A stretch of 64,000 nt of DNA from Paenibacillus sp. NEAU-GSW1 (GCF_009737085.1 NZ_WOVL01000004.1:168098-232097), one strand, 5' to 3'; positions 8,811 to 18,440 are shown, counted from the stretch's first letter. Notes: a model not told the origin generated them from the letters alone. Translations and numbers: made by a program.

Positions 8811-9452
8811 TTACTTTTTCTTTTTTGCCGCTGCCGTCACAAGCGCTGCCGCACCAAGAACGACTGCCACGATGGACAAAATAAGCGGCAGCTGCGATTC
8901 CGACTCGCCTTGCTCGCCAGCCGCTCCCGCATGTGCGGCAGCCCCTGCTCCGTGACCGTCTCCTTCGCTGGCGACGTCCGGCGTCACCTTCTGCACCGAG
9001 GCAGGCTTATCCGCATCCTCCGCTCCAACCCATTCGACGATGCTGTTATCGCTGTATGTCTGATAGGCGCGCCATACCAGCTCGGTTGCCGTCTCGCTTA
9101 CTTTGCCGCTCATGCGGAACTCGGTAAATTCCGTCTCTTTAAGGCCGCCGCTTTCGGCTGTCCAAGTTACGCCAACGACGCCGCCGTCGGCATTTTTCTC
9201 GAGCTCATAGCTCCAGCCCTGCTTCGGTTCGACGCGTGATACCGATGCGCCGTCCGCCACCTTCACTTGCACCTTTATCGTATTCACGCCTTTAGTCTCG
9301 CTAGGTACGCGCACAGTGAATACTTGATAGGAATTCGCCGGCACCTCTTTCGGTTGCACCGTTACGTGCGCGCTAGCCAGCCCCGCGAAAAGAAACAAAC
9401 CAACCGCGACAGACGTCGCCGCGAACCATGTTTGCATTTTTTTCATCCTCAT
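8811..9452 (-). CDS. ycnI: YcnI-family copper-binding protein (DUF1775)
   Basis: Extracytoplasmic membrane-anchored copper protein. A signal peptide (residues 1-28, ending GLASA) is followed directly by His29 in AHVTVQPKEVP. In characterised YcnI proteins this N-terminal His helps coordinate Cu(II). The DUF1775 domain spans about 29-150 (NSYQVFTVRVPSE, GWSYELEKN, EFRMSGKV). A Gly/Ala/His linker follows, then a C-terminal helix (LPLILSIVAVVLGAAALV) and a KKKK stop-transfer. Its partner ycnJ-like gene lies upstream on the same strand, as in Bacillus ycnKJI. No ycnK-type regulator is present in the window. Confidence 0.88.
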   Translation of the reverse strand: MRMKKMQTWFAATSVAVGLFLFAGLASAHVTVQPKEVPANSYQVFTVRVPSETKGVNTIKVQVKVADGASVSRVEPKQGWSYELEKNADGGVVGVTWTAESGGLKETEFTEFRMSGKVSETATELVWRAYQTYSDNSIVEWVGAEDADKPASVQKVTPDVASEGDGHGAGAAAHAGAAGEQGESESQLPLILSIVAVVLGAAALVTAAAKKKK

Positions 9453-9588
9453 CCCAACCCCTTCCGATAATTGAACCGCGAGCTCTCTTGCTCACGTTCC
9501 CAAGTATACGGAATACCGAAGGGGCGGTCATGACTCGAATGGGCTATACAATCGTGAAAAAATTGTGTCCTTTACGTCATCGCCTAAT

Positions 9589-11256
9589 TTAGTAATTCAC
9601 AAAGCTGACCTCTTTTACAATCTCGACATCCTCTTTCGTCAATATCCGAATTTCCGCCTTCCATTTGGCCGCATACGGCAGAAAAGCGCCTTTCGCTTGA
9701 TACGACGTGCGGACGAAGCCCTCGAACGTATCGTAAGATTGATCGTCAAACTTAGCGATCGGAACGTCGATCGGCGCATCCTCGCGCCCTTCCGAGCGAA
9801 GCCTCAACACGACTGACTTCGGTTCGCCCAGCTGCTCCGGCAGCCAAACTTGAAGCGTCGCCGCATTGCTCCCGCCCGGTATATTCGGTGAAATTTCCAG
9901 CGTATAGTGCACATCCTCGCCCATCTGATGATAATGAACCGGATCATTGGACGGCAGCGGGCTTACGTAAGTGAATATAGCCGCGATGCCGACGATAACG
10001 AGCATAAGCGCTGTATCGACCCGCAGCAGCCTTCCATCGGGAATGCCGCCCTTCCTCATTCGCAGCCGCAGCCAAGCCCCCGTCGCAATAACGAGCAGCG
10101 TCAGCCCGGCTTTTATAGTCAGCATAACGCCCCATGGCGTCAACCACAAATAGGACAGCTTAGGCAAAAAGAGCAGCGTCATACCGATGCCCGTAACGAC
10201 AAGAGATACGAGCGCAATCAATGCCCCCCGGGAAAAAAACGCTCCGAAACGTCCCGCTTCCTTCCGATCCTCGAACCAAAGAACGAGCAGCGCGAGCAAG
10301 CCTCCCGCCCAAATTGAAGCAGCGAGCAAATGAATCCAATCACCTGCAATCGTGAGCAGCTTTGGATCATTTGCAGCCGGATGTCCCAGCATGCTCTCGA
10401 CAGCAACAATGATTAATGCCCACAGCAGCTGTACAGCTGCGCGTATTCCCGTTCCCTGCTTTATGCTTAATATCGCGAAGCCCGCCAGCGTAAGCGCGAT
10501 TAATTCCAGCCATGCGCGGCCGGACGCCGTACCGGTAAACAGCTGCCCCCAGGCGCTAAGCGGCTGCCCCTCCATAATATCTTTCGACTGCAGAAAAATA
10601 AGGACAAGCAGCGAAAGCAGCAGCGCCCTCAACGAAATGAGCAGCAAGCGGCGGAAAACAGCTGCAACAGAATCATTTGCTTTACGGTATGCAGCCCCCC
10701 AGAGCATGAGTCCCGCCGCAATCAAGAGCGCGGCATAATAAATAATTCTTGCGGTATAAAGCAGCCAATTGTCGCTGGACAACGCATGGGAATCCGTTTC
10801 TCCTCCGCCATAAACATCATTAAAGGCGGAGCCGTCCTTCCACTCCGGCGGATTGCCGACGACGAAAACATAGGAGCCGCTTACTGGATGCCCGTCCTCC
10901 GATACAATCCGGTAGGACACCGTATAGACGCCTTCCGCAAGCTCCGGCAGTTTGAGGCTTAGCGTCGTTCGGTCTCCGCTAAGCGCAGCCGTTTCTGATG
11001 TTACTTTCCGCGCTTTCGTGTCCAATACTTCCAAAGCCCCGACACCCTGTTCGATCGCCTCGCTAAAAACCAGCTTCACCTCAGGCGGCGAAGCCGTCAT
11101 TTTCTCATTCGCCTGCGGAGTCGCGCGATCCAGCGTCGCGTGCGCGAAGGCGGACGGCGCGAACGCGCCAAACAAGCCTCCGACTATTATGATCAGAATG
11201 AAGCATTGAGCGATGACCCGAAGCGGCAGCATGCTTCTTTTACCTGTTATCATCAT
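9589..11256 (-). CDS. ycnJ: CopC-CopD fusion copper protein (YcnJ-like)
   Basis: Membrane protein linked to copper uptake or handling. After a signal peptide ending APSAFA, the CopC domain begins with HATLDRATPQAN. Its N-terminal His, together with EDGHPVSGSYVF near residue 125, supplies the usual copper ligands. About eight transmembrane helices follow (residues about 160-430, CopD domain, including GDWIHLLAASIWAGGLLAL). A C-terminal extracellular beta domain of about 115 residues (VHYHQMGEDVHYTLEI onward) matches the end of YcnJ. At 555 residues it is the expected fusion length. It is followed by ycnI after a gap of about 135 nt. Confidence 0.9.
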   Translation of the reverse strand: MMITGKRSMLPLRVIAQCFILIIIVGGLFGAFAPSAFAHATLDRATPQANEKMTASPPEVKLVFSEAIEQGVGALEVLDTKARKVTSETAALSGDRTTLSLKLPELAEGVYTVSYRIVSEDGHPVSGSYVFVVGNPPEWKDGSAFNDVYGGGETDSHALSSDNWLLYTARIIYYAALLIAAGLMLWGAAYRKANDSVAAVFRRLLLISLRALLLSLLVLIFLQSKDIMEGQPLSAWGQLFTGTASGRAWLELIALTLAGFAILSIKQGTGIRAAVQLLWALIIVAVESMLGHPAANDPKLLTIAGDWIHLLAASIWAGGLLALLVLWFEDRKEAGRFGAFFSRGALIALVSLVVTGIGMTLLFLPKLSYLWLTPWGVMLTIKAGLTLLVIATGAWLRLRMRKGGIPDGRLLRVDTALMLVIVGIAAIFTYVSPLPSNDPVHYHQMGEDVHYTLEISPNIPGGSNAATLQVWLPEQLGEPKSVVLRLRSEGREDAPIDVPIAKFDDQSYDTFEGFVRTSYQAKGAFLPYAAKWKAEIRILTKEDVEIVKEVSFVNY

Positions 11257-11398
11257 GGCATTATCACTTCCTTTGTTTGCCTAGTCGAAACTTTTAAAAA
11301 CGTATACTTAAACAGAGTAATTCATTTCAAACAAAGCCGCATGACTCTAAAGAGCTACTGCTGTGCCAGCCTCAACGCGCCTAATCAGGCCAAGCACG

Positions 11399-11422
11399 AA
11401 AAAGAAGACCGCGAAGGTCTCC
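11399..11422 (-). terminator. Intrinsic terminator after ychF
   Basis: On the minus strand GGAGACC, loop TTCGC, GGTCTTC and then TTTTT, 22 nt after the ychF stop. The upstream 11257-11398 sequence probably carries the ycnJ promoter, but no clear hexamers were seen. Confidence 0.75.
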
Positions 11423-11444
11423 TTTTCATACTGCCTTTATAAAA

Positions 11445-12545
11445 CTATACGTTGAAACGGAAATGCATAACGTCTCCGTCTTTTACAACATAATCTTTGC
11501 CTTCAAGACGAAGCTGACCGCGCTCGCGGGCAACGTTCATCGAGCCGGCTGCTGCGAGATCGTCAAACGATACGACTTCAGCGCGGATAAAGCCGCGTTC
11601 GAAGTCGGTATGAATAACGCCGGCCGCTTGCGGAGCTTTCGTGCCTTGGCGAATCGTCCACGCGCGAACCTCTTGCACGCCAGCCGTGAAATACGTGTAC
11701 AGGCCGAGCAGTTTGTATGCTGCCGCGATCAAACGGTTCAGGCCGGATTCCTGCAAGCCCAGCTCCTCAAGGAACATCGCTTTATCTTCGCCCTCCAGCT
11801 CGGCGATTTCTTCTTCAACGCGCGCGCTGATAGGCACAACTTCCGCGTTCTCGGCAGCGGCGAAGTCACGAACCGCTTGCACATACGGGTTGTTGTCCGT
11901 ATCGGCTACTTCGGACTCGCTTACGTTTGCCGCGTACAGCACAGGCTTCATCGTCAGCAGGTGAAGGTCGCGAAGAAGAAGCTTCTCGTCGTCGCTCAGC
12001 TCCAAGCTGCGAGCCGGCTTATCGTTGTACAGCGCTTCTTTGACGCGCTCCAGCACTTCCACTTCCTGAGCGATCTTTTTGTCGCCGCCTTTCAGGTTTT
12101 TGCGGGAACGCTCGATTTTGCGGTCAACGGAGTCGATGTCGGCGAGAACGAGCTCCAAGTTGATCGTCTGAATGTCGCCAAGCGGATCGATTTTGCCGTT
12201 AACGTGCGTAATGTTCTCGTCCTGGAAGCAGCGGACGACGTGAACGATCGCGTCAACCTCGCGGATATGCGCCAAAAACTTGTTGCCCAAGCCTTCGCCT
12301 TTGCTCGCGCCAGCTACAAGGCCGGCGATATCGACAAATTCGAATGCGGTAGGCACGATGCTTTTCGGCGTAACCAGTTCCACCAATTTTTCGAGACGCT
12401 TGTCCGGAACTTCAACGACGCCGACGTTCGGATCAATCGTGCAGAAAGGATAGTTTGCGGATTCGGCACCCGCTTGTGTAATTGCATTAAACAAAGTCGA
12501 TTTGCCGACATTTGGCAAACCAACGATACCAGCTTTCAAAGCCAT
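11445..12545 (-). CDS. ychF: Redox-regulated ATPase YchF (Obg family)
   Basis: Universally conserved P-loop NTPase of the Obg subfamily that prefers ATP and binds ribosomes; involved in stress and translation control. G1 is [15 protein letters not shown] near residue 8; G3 is [17 protein letters not shown] near 68. A coiled-coil insertion ([18 protein letters not shown], near 130) and a C-terminal TGS domain ([31 protein letters not shown]) follow. The start at 12545 gives 366 residues, the canonical length. The frame is open upstream to 12611, but those residues are not in the family. A GGGGTG lies upstream of the chosen start. Confidence 0.95.
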   Translation of the reverse strand: MALKAGIVGLPNVGKSTLFNAITQAGAESANYPFCTIDPNVGVVEVPDKRLEKLVELVTPKSIVPTAFEFVDIAGLVAGASKGEGLGNKFLAHIREVDAIVHVVRCFQDENITHVNGKIDPLGDIQTINLELVLADIDSVDRKIERSRKNLKGGDKKIAQEVEVLERVKEALYNDKPARSLELSDDEKLLLRDLHLLTMKPVLYAANVSESEVADTDNNPYVQAVRDFAAAENAEVVPISARVEEEIAELEGEDKAMFLEELGLQESGLNRLIAAAYKLLGLYTYFTAGVQEVRAWTIRQGTKAPQAAGVIHTDFERGFIRAEVVSFDDLAAAGSMNVARERGQLRLEGKDYVVKDGDVMHFRFNV

Positions 12546-12665
12546 GCGATAAAGCACCCCATTTTCCCGAAGTAACAATCTCTGGTCATTATACCCGATG
12601 CGCCGATACAAGGAAAGCCTGCAGAAAATTCACGCGTGAAGCCCGTCCATTGCGCTCGTTATTAT

Positions 12666-12851
12666 GTAAGGCCGTTTTCGGTCTTATTTCCCGCACCGGA
12701 CTCCTCTCATGGAACGTTAAGACCGTTTTCAGCCTTAAAAGCGGCCTTGCCCACCTGCGGGCACTGCTTCGGTCCCCTTTAAGGCCGTTTTCGGCGTTAT
12801 CTTCTCGCGACCGCTTCCCCAACACGAAAATAAGGCCGTTTCCGGCCTTAC
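12666..12851. repeat. Family A palindromes, four copies
   Basis: Four imperfect or perfect palindromes with the core TAAGGCCGTTTTCGGCCTTA lie at 12666-12686, 12716-12737, 12778-12799 and 12830-12851, spaced 50-62 bp. They fill the 334-bp gap between ychF and the glycosyltransferase gene. The last copy could also terminate transcription of the latter's neighbourhood, but it has no T-tract. Confidence 0.85.
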
Positions 12852-12879
12852 TCCATTCAAGCACATCAAGCGCGCAGGA

Positions 12880-15198
12880 TCAGCGCCGCTTCTTGCGGCA
12901 CACGGCGATGACGTACATCGGCTCGCAGCTTTTAAAGCGATTAAGCGGCACCGGCTTGTGCCCCTGCGGCTCCATGATGCGGCCGGCATCGCGTCCCGGC
13001 ACGAGACCGCTCATTTGGCGGAGCCAATTCAGCGACGCAAACCTGGAATCGTCGACCGGATTTTGGCCGAACATCGCTTCGATATCGTAATGTTCGAGCA
13101 GCTCCCCGACAAGCTCCGACGTTCGATATTCAAACTGATGAAACGAATTATGCGGCTGCTCCTCATAGTAAAGAGGGGGATTGGTCACCGTCCGGTTCGG
13201 CGTGGATACGATAAACAGCCCGCCATCCTTCAGCACCCGCGCCGACTCGGCAAGCCATGCCGCCCCGTCCGGCACATGCTCGATCGTTTCAAAGGAAACG
13301 ACTGCGTCAAAGCTTCGGGAAGCAAAAGGCAGCTGCAACACGTCGCCAACGGCGAAGCGTATGCCTTCGCCGCCGTAATCGCGCTGCGCAAGCTCCACTG
13401 ACCGGGCATCCACATCAATGCCGAATGTCTCCGCAGCTCCCGCCCGGCGCAGCATTGCGCTGCCATAGCCCGCTCCGCATGCGGCATCAAGCACAGTAAG
13501 CCCCGGCACATAACGGCAAGCCAGCTCATAGCGAGAAATATGCTCTTCATAGACATCTCCGTAATGCTCTTTCACCTCACGGTTAATGACCAGCCGCTCG
13601 CCGCTGAAGCTTACGTCATTTTGTTCCGCAAGCTGATGAGCTTCCGCCGCGTCCTGCTCCACTTCTATCGCCCCCGCTATTCCGTCCTTAACATCATCAG
13701 AAGCTGAAACTGCTACTGCAACTGAATCTGAACCCGCATCGCCCGCAAGCTGAACCGCGTCTCCATTGCGGCCGTACATTATAAAGCTGCCGGCTGTCAA
13801 CCGGCCGTCAACCGGAGACCCTGTCCTATTGACCAATCGTTCAAGCGCCTCGAAATCGACGCCCCCTTCTCCGCCTATATGCGTACCTTCACCGCCGCTG
13901 CCGTCGTCATTCAAATATATCGAAAGATATTGAAGACCTGCTTGTTCGTACAGCGCCTTCGCCTGCTCGATCGAGTACATTTCCGCCATCTGCTGACCCG
14001 CAATTCCATTCGCAGGATTCATATATTCAAGCAAATGGCGATAATAATGCCGATTAACGAACGAACCGGCTAGCCAGCCTCCCGGCTTCAAGAGCGAACA
14101 AAGCAACCCGAACTGCGAGCTATCCGCAAAACGATGAGCATCGCCAATGATGATTCCGTCGAGACTGCCGCCTTCAATCGGCCAGCTCCCGTCTTCCTCG
14201 GCTTGCAAAAGCTTAATTCCAGCCGCTGCGGCTATTCGCGAAGCGCCCTCATTGGGCTCCGCTCCGTAAAGCGCCGCCTCGGGATAGCGTCGCTTCAATC
14301 GCAGCAGCGTCGCGCCGCAGCCGCAGCCGATTTCAAGCAATTTCGCTCCGCCTGCCGCCGTAATCCTGCCGCCCGCCGGCAAGCTCGGCGGCGGCGCTTC
14401 CTGCTCGATCAACGAGACCATATCCATCCGAATGGCGAGACCCGCTTCGGAGGAAAATCCCCATTTCTCAATAAAGCTCCGTTTCCCTAAATCGTAAGAT
14501 TTCTGAAACAGCTCCCGATCCGCTTTGAAGCTGGCGCTGCCATAATGATGCACGAACGCGTCGCGACAAAGCAGCAGCTTGTAGCCCGCCAGACGAAGCC
14601 TCAAACTATAATCGTCATCTTCAAAGTTGCCCATTCCGAACCTTTCATCCAATCCGCCAATCGCTTCATAAGCTTCCCGTCGAATCAGCATACAAAAGCC
14701 GACAAGCTTAAGACGCTCCTCTTGCGCCCCGGCGTCCGCCCCACCCCCGCTTCGCAGCGCCACGGCAAACTGCTCCAGTTCCTCCACAGTCGTATACAAC
14801 GCGGGGATCGTACTCCAGTAGGACGCCGAGTTCGTTACCGGACCAACCGCGCCGACTGCATCATCGCTTATCAAGCCTCGCTTTAGCCCTTCCAGCCATC
14901 CCGGCGTTACGAGCGTATCGTTATTCAGCAATAGCAAAAAGGCGCCTCTCGCGAGCTCAAGCCCTTGATTGCACCCTTTTGGAAATCCTGTATTATAATC
15001 GTTTGCTATCACTTTCAGATCAGCCTGTTCGGACGCCCATTGTGCCGTTCCGTCCTCCGAGCCGTTATCGACCAGAATCAGCTCATAGCTATTCGCAGCC
15101 GTATTTCTTCTTATGCTGTCTACACATTGCTTCGTCAACGCAAGCTGATTGCGGGCAACGAGCACGATGCTCGTCAAACCGTCCATAAATGCCCCCAT
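12880..15198 (-). CDS. GT2 glycosyltransferase fused to two SAM methyltransferase domains
   Basis: A 772-residue three-part enzyme. Residues about 5-250 are a GT-A family 2 glycosyltransferase (TSIVLVARNQLALTKQC, ILVDNGSEDGT, the metal-binding LLNNDT, and FEDDDYSLRLRLAG). Residues about 285-420 hold a methyltransferase domain with LLEIGCGCGATLLRL. An acidic, Ala/Ser-rich linker follows. A second methyltransferase domain (about 560-700) has TVLDAACGAGYGSAML, VVSFETIEHVPDG and FIVSTPNRT. The architecture suggests a sugar added and then methylated on a surface polymer; the substrate is unknown. Start ATG at 15198 is supported by GGGGAGG 8 nt upstream. A small membrane protein lies directly upstream. 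Confidence 0.85.
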   Translation of the reverse strand: MGAFMDGLTSIVLVARNQLALTKQCVDSIRRNTAANSYELILVDNGSEDGTAQWASEQADLKVIANDYNTGFPKGCNQGLELARGAFLLLLNNDTLVTPGWLEGLKRGLISDDAVGAVGPVTNSASYWSTIPALYTTVEELEQFAVALRSGGGADAGAQEERLKLVGFCMLIRREAYEAIGGLDERFGMGNFEDDDYSLRLRLAGYKLLLCRDAFVHHYGSASFKADRELFQKSYDLGKRSFIEKWGFSSEAGLAIRMDMVSLIEQEAPPPSLPAGGRITAAGGAKLLEIGCGCGATLLRLKRRYPEAALYGAEPNEGASRIAAAAGIKLLQAEEDGSWPIEGGSLDGIIIGDAHRFADSSQFGLLCSLLKPGGWLAGSFVNRHYYRHLLEYMNPANGIAGQQMAEMYSIEQAKALYEQAGLQYLSIYLNDDGSGGEGTHIGGEGGVDFEALERLVNRTGSPVDGRLTAGSFIMYGRNGDAVQLAGDAGSDSVAVAVSASDDVKDGIAGAIEVEQDAAEAHQLAEQNDVSFSGERLVINREVKEHYGDVYEEHISRYELACRYVPGLTVLDAACGAGYGSAMLRRAGAAETFGIDVDARSVELAQRDYGGEGIRFAVGDVLQLPFASRSFDAVVSFETIEHVPDGAAWLAESARVLKDGGLFIVSTPNRTVTNPPLYYEEQPHNSFHQFEYRTSELVGELLEHYDIEAMFGQNPVDDSRFASLNWLRQMSGLVPGRDAGRIMEPQGHKPVPLNRFKSCEPMYVIAVCRKKRR

Positions 15199-15276
15199 CT
15201 CACGCGCCTCCCCTTGCAGATCGGTCCCATGAGTTCAGCATATGCGGCTGCAAACAGGTTTGACGACTCCAAACAA

Positions 15277-15702
15277 CTAGACGATTGATCGTTTTGCCGT
15301 AAACGAACGTCCAAATAAATAGCCGGCAAGCACAACGACGACCAGTTGGCTGCGATCGTCCAGCGCCAACCGCATGAACGCATTCAGAAAGCCTGTCGCC
15401 TCGGTCCGCAGGGCGGTCGTAAACACGGCAAGCAAATAGCAGCCGGCAACGAGCACAAGCGATAATGCCAACGTCCAGCCTGTCTCCTTGAGCCGAAGCC
15501 GAAAACCGGATGCGGTCAGCATATGAAGACTGGCACCGAACGCAAACAACACTCCGTATTGCACGAACAAAAATTTAATCGTCGCAGACGCATCGCCGTT
15601 GCGAATTAACGCCTCATTGCTCAGATGTACGACCAACAGCGTAAAAAAGACAAATAAAATAAAAACGACGTATTTGTAAAACGATTGATTCAAACGCACC
15701 AT
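15277..15702 (-). CDS. Hypothetical four-helix membrane protein
   Basis: A 141-residue protein with about four hydrophobic helices (VVFILFVFFTLLVVHL; KFLFVQYGVLFAFGASLHML; ALSLVLVAGCYLLAVFTTAL; LVVVVLAGYLFGRSF) and a short basic C-terminus. No family is recognised. ATG at 15702 follows GAGGAG by about 6 nt. It lies 78 nt upstream of the glycosyltransferase-methyltransferase gene on the same strand, so it may be cotranscribed with it and act at the membrane, but nothing in the sequence defines a role. Confidence 0.75.
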   Translation of the reverse strand: MVRLNQSFYKYVVFILFVFFTLLVVHLSNEALIRNGDASATIKFLFVQYGVLFAFGASLHMLTASGFRLRLKETGWTLALSLVLVAGCYLLAVFTTALRTEATGFLNAFMRLALDDRSQLVVVVLAGYLFGRSFTAKRSIV

Positions 15703-15794
15703 CTACACTCCTCGTTGTCTGGAACTGTAAGCAATTAAGCGAATTGCCTTTCCCGCTCTGGAAATAATACTACCGAGCAAAGGAGGTGGCATCC

Positions 15795-15938
15795 GTGGAA
15801 AACAAAAGCCACAAAGGCAATTATAAAGGGACAACCGGCATGAAAGCAAAAAATCAAGATATGGCATTCGTCAACGATACGATCGAAGACGCGAAATCCG
15901 TCACCAATTACCAAACGAACAATAAGAAAACCGACTAA
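15795..15938 (+). CDS. Small hydrophilic protein, 47 residues
   Basis: GTG start at 15795, preceded by a near-perfect AAAGGAGGTG. The product begins MENKSHKGNYKGTTGMKAKN, continues with DMAFVNDTIEDAKSVTNYQ and ends TNNKKTD. It is rich in Lys, Asn and Thr with no hydrophobic segment, and is followed by a strong terminator. The composition resembles small spore-core proteins, but no named family is recognised, so that is only a suggestion. The strong ribosome-binding site and the terminator make a real gene likely. Confidence 0.7.
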   Translation: MENKSHKGNYKGTTGMKAKNQDMAFVNDTIEDAKSVTNYQTNNKKTD

Positions 15939-15969
15939 GCCCTCCCCAAACAAGCGTAGTATTCGCAAA

Positions 15970-16015
15970 AAAACGCCGCCTTCACGATATACAATATCGT
16001 AGAAGACGGCGTTTT
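15970..16015 (+). terminator. Bidirectional terminator between convergent genes
   Basis: AACGCCG and CGGCGTT arms with inner CTTC/GAAG and CGATAT/ATATCG pairing, A-tract before and TTTTT after. It serves the 47-residue gene (+) and the SLH protein gene (-). Confidence 0.85.
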
Positions 16016-16058
16016 TCGTTCCAATATAAGAAGATAAGGCGAAGCCGTTTCTGCTGCG

Positions 16059-18440
16059 TTAGTTGGTGAGCGGCGCTTCTTGCAGATCAGCGCGCGCTTG
16101 GAGGAAGCGGAAGAAAGCTGTTGCCGCTTCGGCGCGAGTCACTTCCTTATCCGGCAAAAACTTGCCGCTCGACAACGACATGATTTTCAGACCGACGACA
16201 ATTGCCGCTTGGCCTTTCTTCTCAATGTCCGCCGTGTCTTTAAACGAAATATTGAACAACTCGTCATGATTGGCGAGCGTATTGTAGCCCAGTGCGCGAA
16301 CGATAAGCTCCGCCATTTCTTCACGGTCCACTTTCCCGTCCGGGTTAAAACTGCCGTCGCCAATGTCGATCCAGTTATTTTGCAGCGCATTTTCAACGTA
16401 GGCATAATAGCTGGAGTCTTTTGCAACGTCGCTAAACGATGCCTTCTCAGCCGCCGCGCCATAACCATAGAGATATGGGTTGCGTCCGCCGTTCAACGAC
16501 AGCACGAGCATCTTGATCAGCTCGCCGCGCGTCACGATCGCATTCGGATTTACTTTTCCATCCTTCACATCAAGCGCTTTATAAGCGACCATCAGCTCCA
16601 GCTGACGCTGCGCCCAGTGGCCGTTAATGTCTGTAGCTTTCGGTTTTTCCAGCTGCGTAACATCGCCAGTCTCGCGATTGCGCCAATTGCCTGTTTCCGC
16701 ATCAAGGAATACGGCTTCATCGATAAGCCGCGGCACAAGACGGTAGACGAGCTTCGCTTCTGTTTTGTATTCGACCTCTTCCGGTTTGATCTCTCCTGAA
16801 GCTATCATAAGCAAGTACTTCTCGATCGGCAGCGGCTGTCCGTCCCATACGTATTGCGGCGTCAACTGATAAGTCAGCTGCGTACGATAATAGGTAAGCC
16901 ATTTCTCGATCGCTTGCTTCTCCGTAATGAGCTTAGGAGCTGCAGTCGAATAGCTGTGATTGCTGATTTGGGCATCGAAGGAGCGGGCGTTGCCCGTAAA
17001 GCCGTCAATACTTACGTTAATATAATCGTAAGTAACGGTTGCTCCATGAACTTTATGAACGAAGTTAAAGTAGTACTCGTTCATCGGATTTCCGTTATTG
17101 TATGTCTTCTCATCCACCTCAACCAAATAAAGCTCATTGCTCAGCCAAGGAAGCTGTTTCTTAATAGTCTCCAGCGCCGTGCTCTTCGCTTGAGCAAACG
17201 TTACAGTCGGCTTAGCTTCTTGATCAACGCCGTTGTACTGGTAGGAGTAGAAATTGTTAATCACTCCCGTCTGGCTGTCTACATTCGCATATGCGGAGCC
17301 TATTTCTTGATTGTCCTTTCTAATCGTCCAATCCAGGCTCCACCTTTTCATTTTTTCGCCAGTCGCTTCATTCGCATATTCATAGTAGTTCGATCCGCGG
17401 AATTCAGCGCCTTCAGGCAGTTTGAAAGAGGCTTCAACCTTTGCTACCGCTTCCTTCTCCGTCAGATTGCCCACGATCGGCTTATTGCCCAGCGCCGTCT
17501 CCGAAACCGGGGTGTCGGAGACATTGTTCGCTGCATATCCGCTATATCCATAATATCCGCCATATCCATAGTATCCGTAACCGTAGCCGTAAGGATTTTC
17601 TTGAATCTTGCCATCGACTGCGTCGATAGCCATCGCTCCCATTTCATAGCTAAGCGAAGGCTTTCCGCCTCCCGGCGCGCCATAAGGAATAATGTACGAC
17701 AATTGCGGCTCGGCAAGCTCGCTCAGCTTGGCATTCGCATCCTGAAGCGACAACACCTGCTCTGCTTTCGGAAATTGGATCGTATCGTCCCAATTGAACG
17801 TATAGCGCATCACATGGCCTTCGCTGTCCACTTCGAGCTCGATAAAGTTATCGTAATACGGCACGCCGTTTACGACGCGGTCGTAACGGATCGTATGGCG
17901 CACATCGCCTGTCAGAGGAGGCAGCAGCTGCACGCCGTAATCCGGATTGTACTGCACTTGATCCTTATAAGCAGCCGCCACTTTGTTAATGTAGCTTATC
18001 GCGATATCTTGCGCGCCCTCGCGTTCTACTTTAAGCGGATAGGACGGCTTAGCGTTCGGCTTATCGACATAAGTGCTGAATTCCACTAGCTGACCGTTGT
18101 CGGCGTTAATGCGGACGTAAATCGTTCCTTTTGTTTTGCCATTCGCTTGGTATACAAAATCAAGCCCCCATAGGCCGCGCTTGCCTCCCGCAAGCACATC
18201 CGAATAGTAGGATGCGCTTTGCAGCTTATATTCTTTCGGAATTTGCACGAGCTCGCGGGCAAGGGATACCGCTTTATCCTTAGAAACAGCAACATCTGTC
18301 GGCTGCTCCGTCACGCCGTTGTTTTCAGCAACTGCCGCAGGCGCTTCAGACGATACGCTTTCCGCAAATACTGCGGATGGCACGCTGGTTGCCAGCATAG
18401 CCGCTGCCATCAACGCTACAAAATGCCTTTTGCTTCGCAT
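16059..18440 (-). CDS. Surface protein with YcdB/PepSY-type repeats and SLH domains
   Basis: Secreted, cell-wall-attached protein of 793 residues. A signal peptide (about 1-26, SVPSAVFA) is followed by two YcdB/YcdC-like PepSY-family modules (about 45-260 and 330-590) marked by GLWGLDFVYQANGKTKGTIYVRIN and RWSLDWTIRKDNQEIGSAYANVD. Between them is a low-complexity Tyr/Gly linker near residues 285-305 (PYGYGYGYYGYGGYYGYSGY). The C-terminal about 190 residues hold three S-layer-homology repeats (INGHWAQRQLELMVAYKAL, FSDVAKDSSYYAYVENAL, FKDTADIEKKGQAAI), which anchor to pyruvylated cell-wall polymer. Function is unknown; protease-inhibitor or adhesin roles are only guesses. It stands alone, ended by a bidirectional terminator. 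Confidence 0.88.
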   Translation of the reverse strand: MRSKRHFVALMAAAMLATSVPSAVFAESVSSEAPAAVAENNGVTEQPTDVAVSKDKAVSLARELVQIPKEYKLQSASYYSDVLAGGKRGLWGLDFVYQANGKTKGTIYVRINADNGQLVEFSTYVDKPNAKPSYPLKVEREGAQDIAISYINKVAAAYKDQVQYNPDYGVQLLPPLTGDVRHTIRYDRVVNGVPYYDNFIELEVDSEGHVMRYTFNWDDTIQFPKAEQVLSLQDANAKLSELAEPQLSYIIPYGAPGGGKPSLSYEMGAMAIDAVDGKIQENPYGYGYGYYGYGGYYGYSGYAANNVSDTPVSETALGNKPIVGNLTEKEAVAKVEASFKLPEGAEFRGSNYYEYANEATGEKMKRWSLDWTIRKDNQEIGSAYANVDSQTGVINNFYSYQYNGVDQEAKPTVTFAQAKSTALETIKKQLPWLSNELYLVEVDEKTYNNGNPMNEYYFNFVHKVHGATVTYDYINVSIDGFTGNARSFDAQISNHSYSTAAPKLITEKQAIEKWLTYYRTQLTYQLTPQYVWDGQPLPIEKYLLMIASGEIKPEEVEYKTEAKLVYRLVPRLIDEAVFLDAETGNWRNRETGDVTQLEKPKATDINGHWAQRQLELMVAYKALDVKDGKVNPNAIVTRGELIKMLVLSLNGGRNPYLYGYGAAAEKASFSDVAKDSSYYAYVENALQNNWIDIGDGSFNPDGKVDREEMAELIVRALGYNTLANHDELFNISFKDTADIEKKGQAAIVVGLKIMSLSSGKFLPDKEVTRAEAATAFFRFLQARADLQEAPLTN

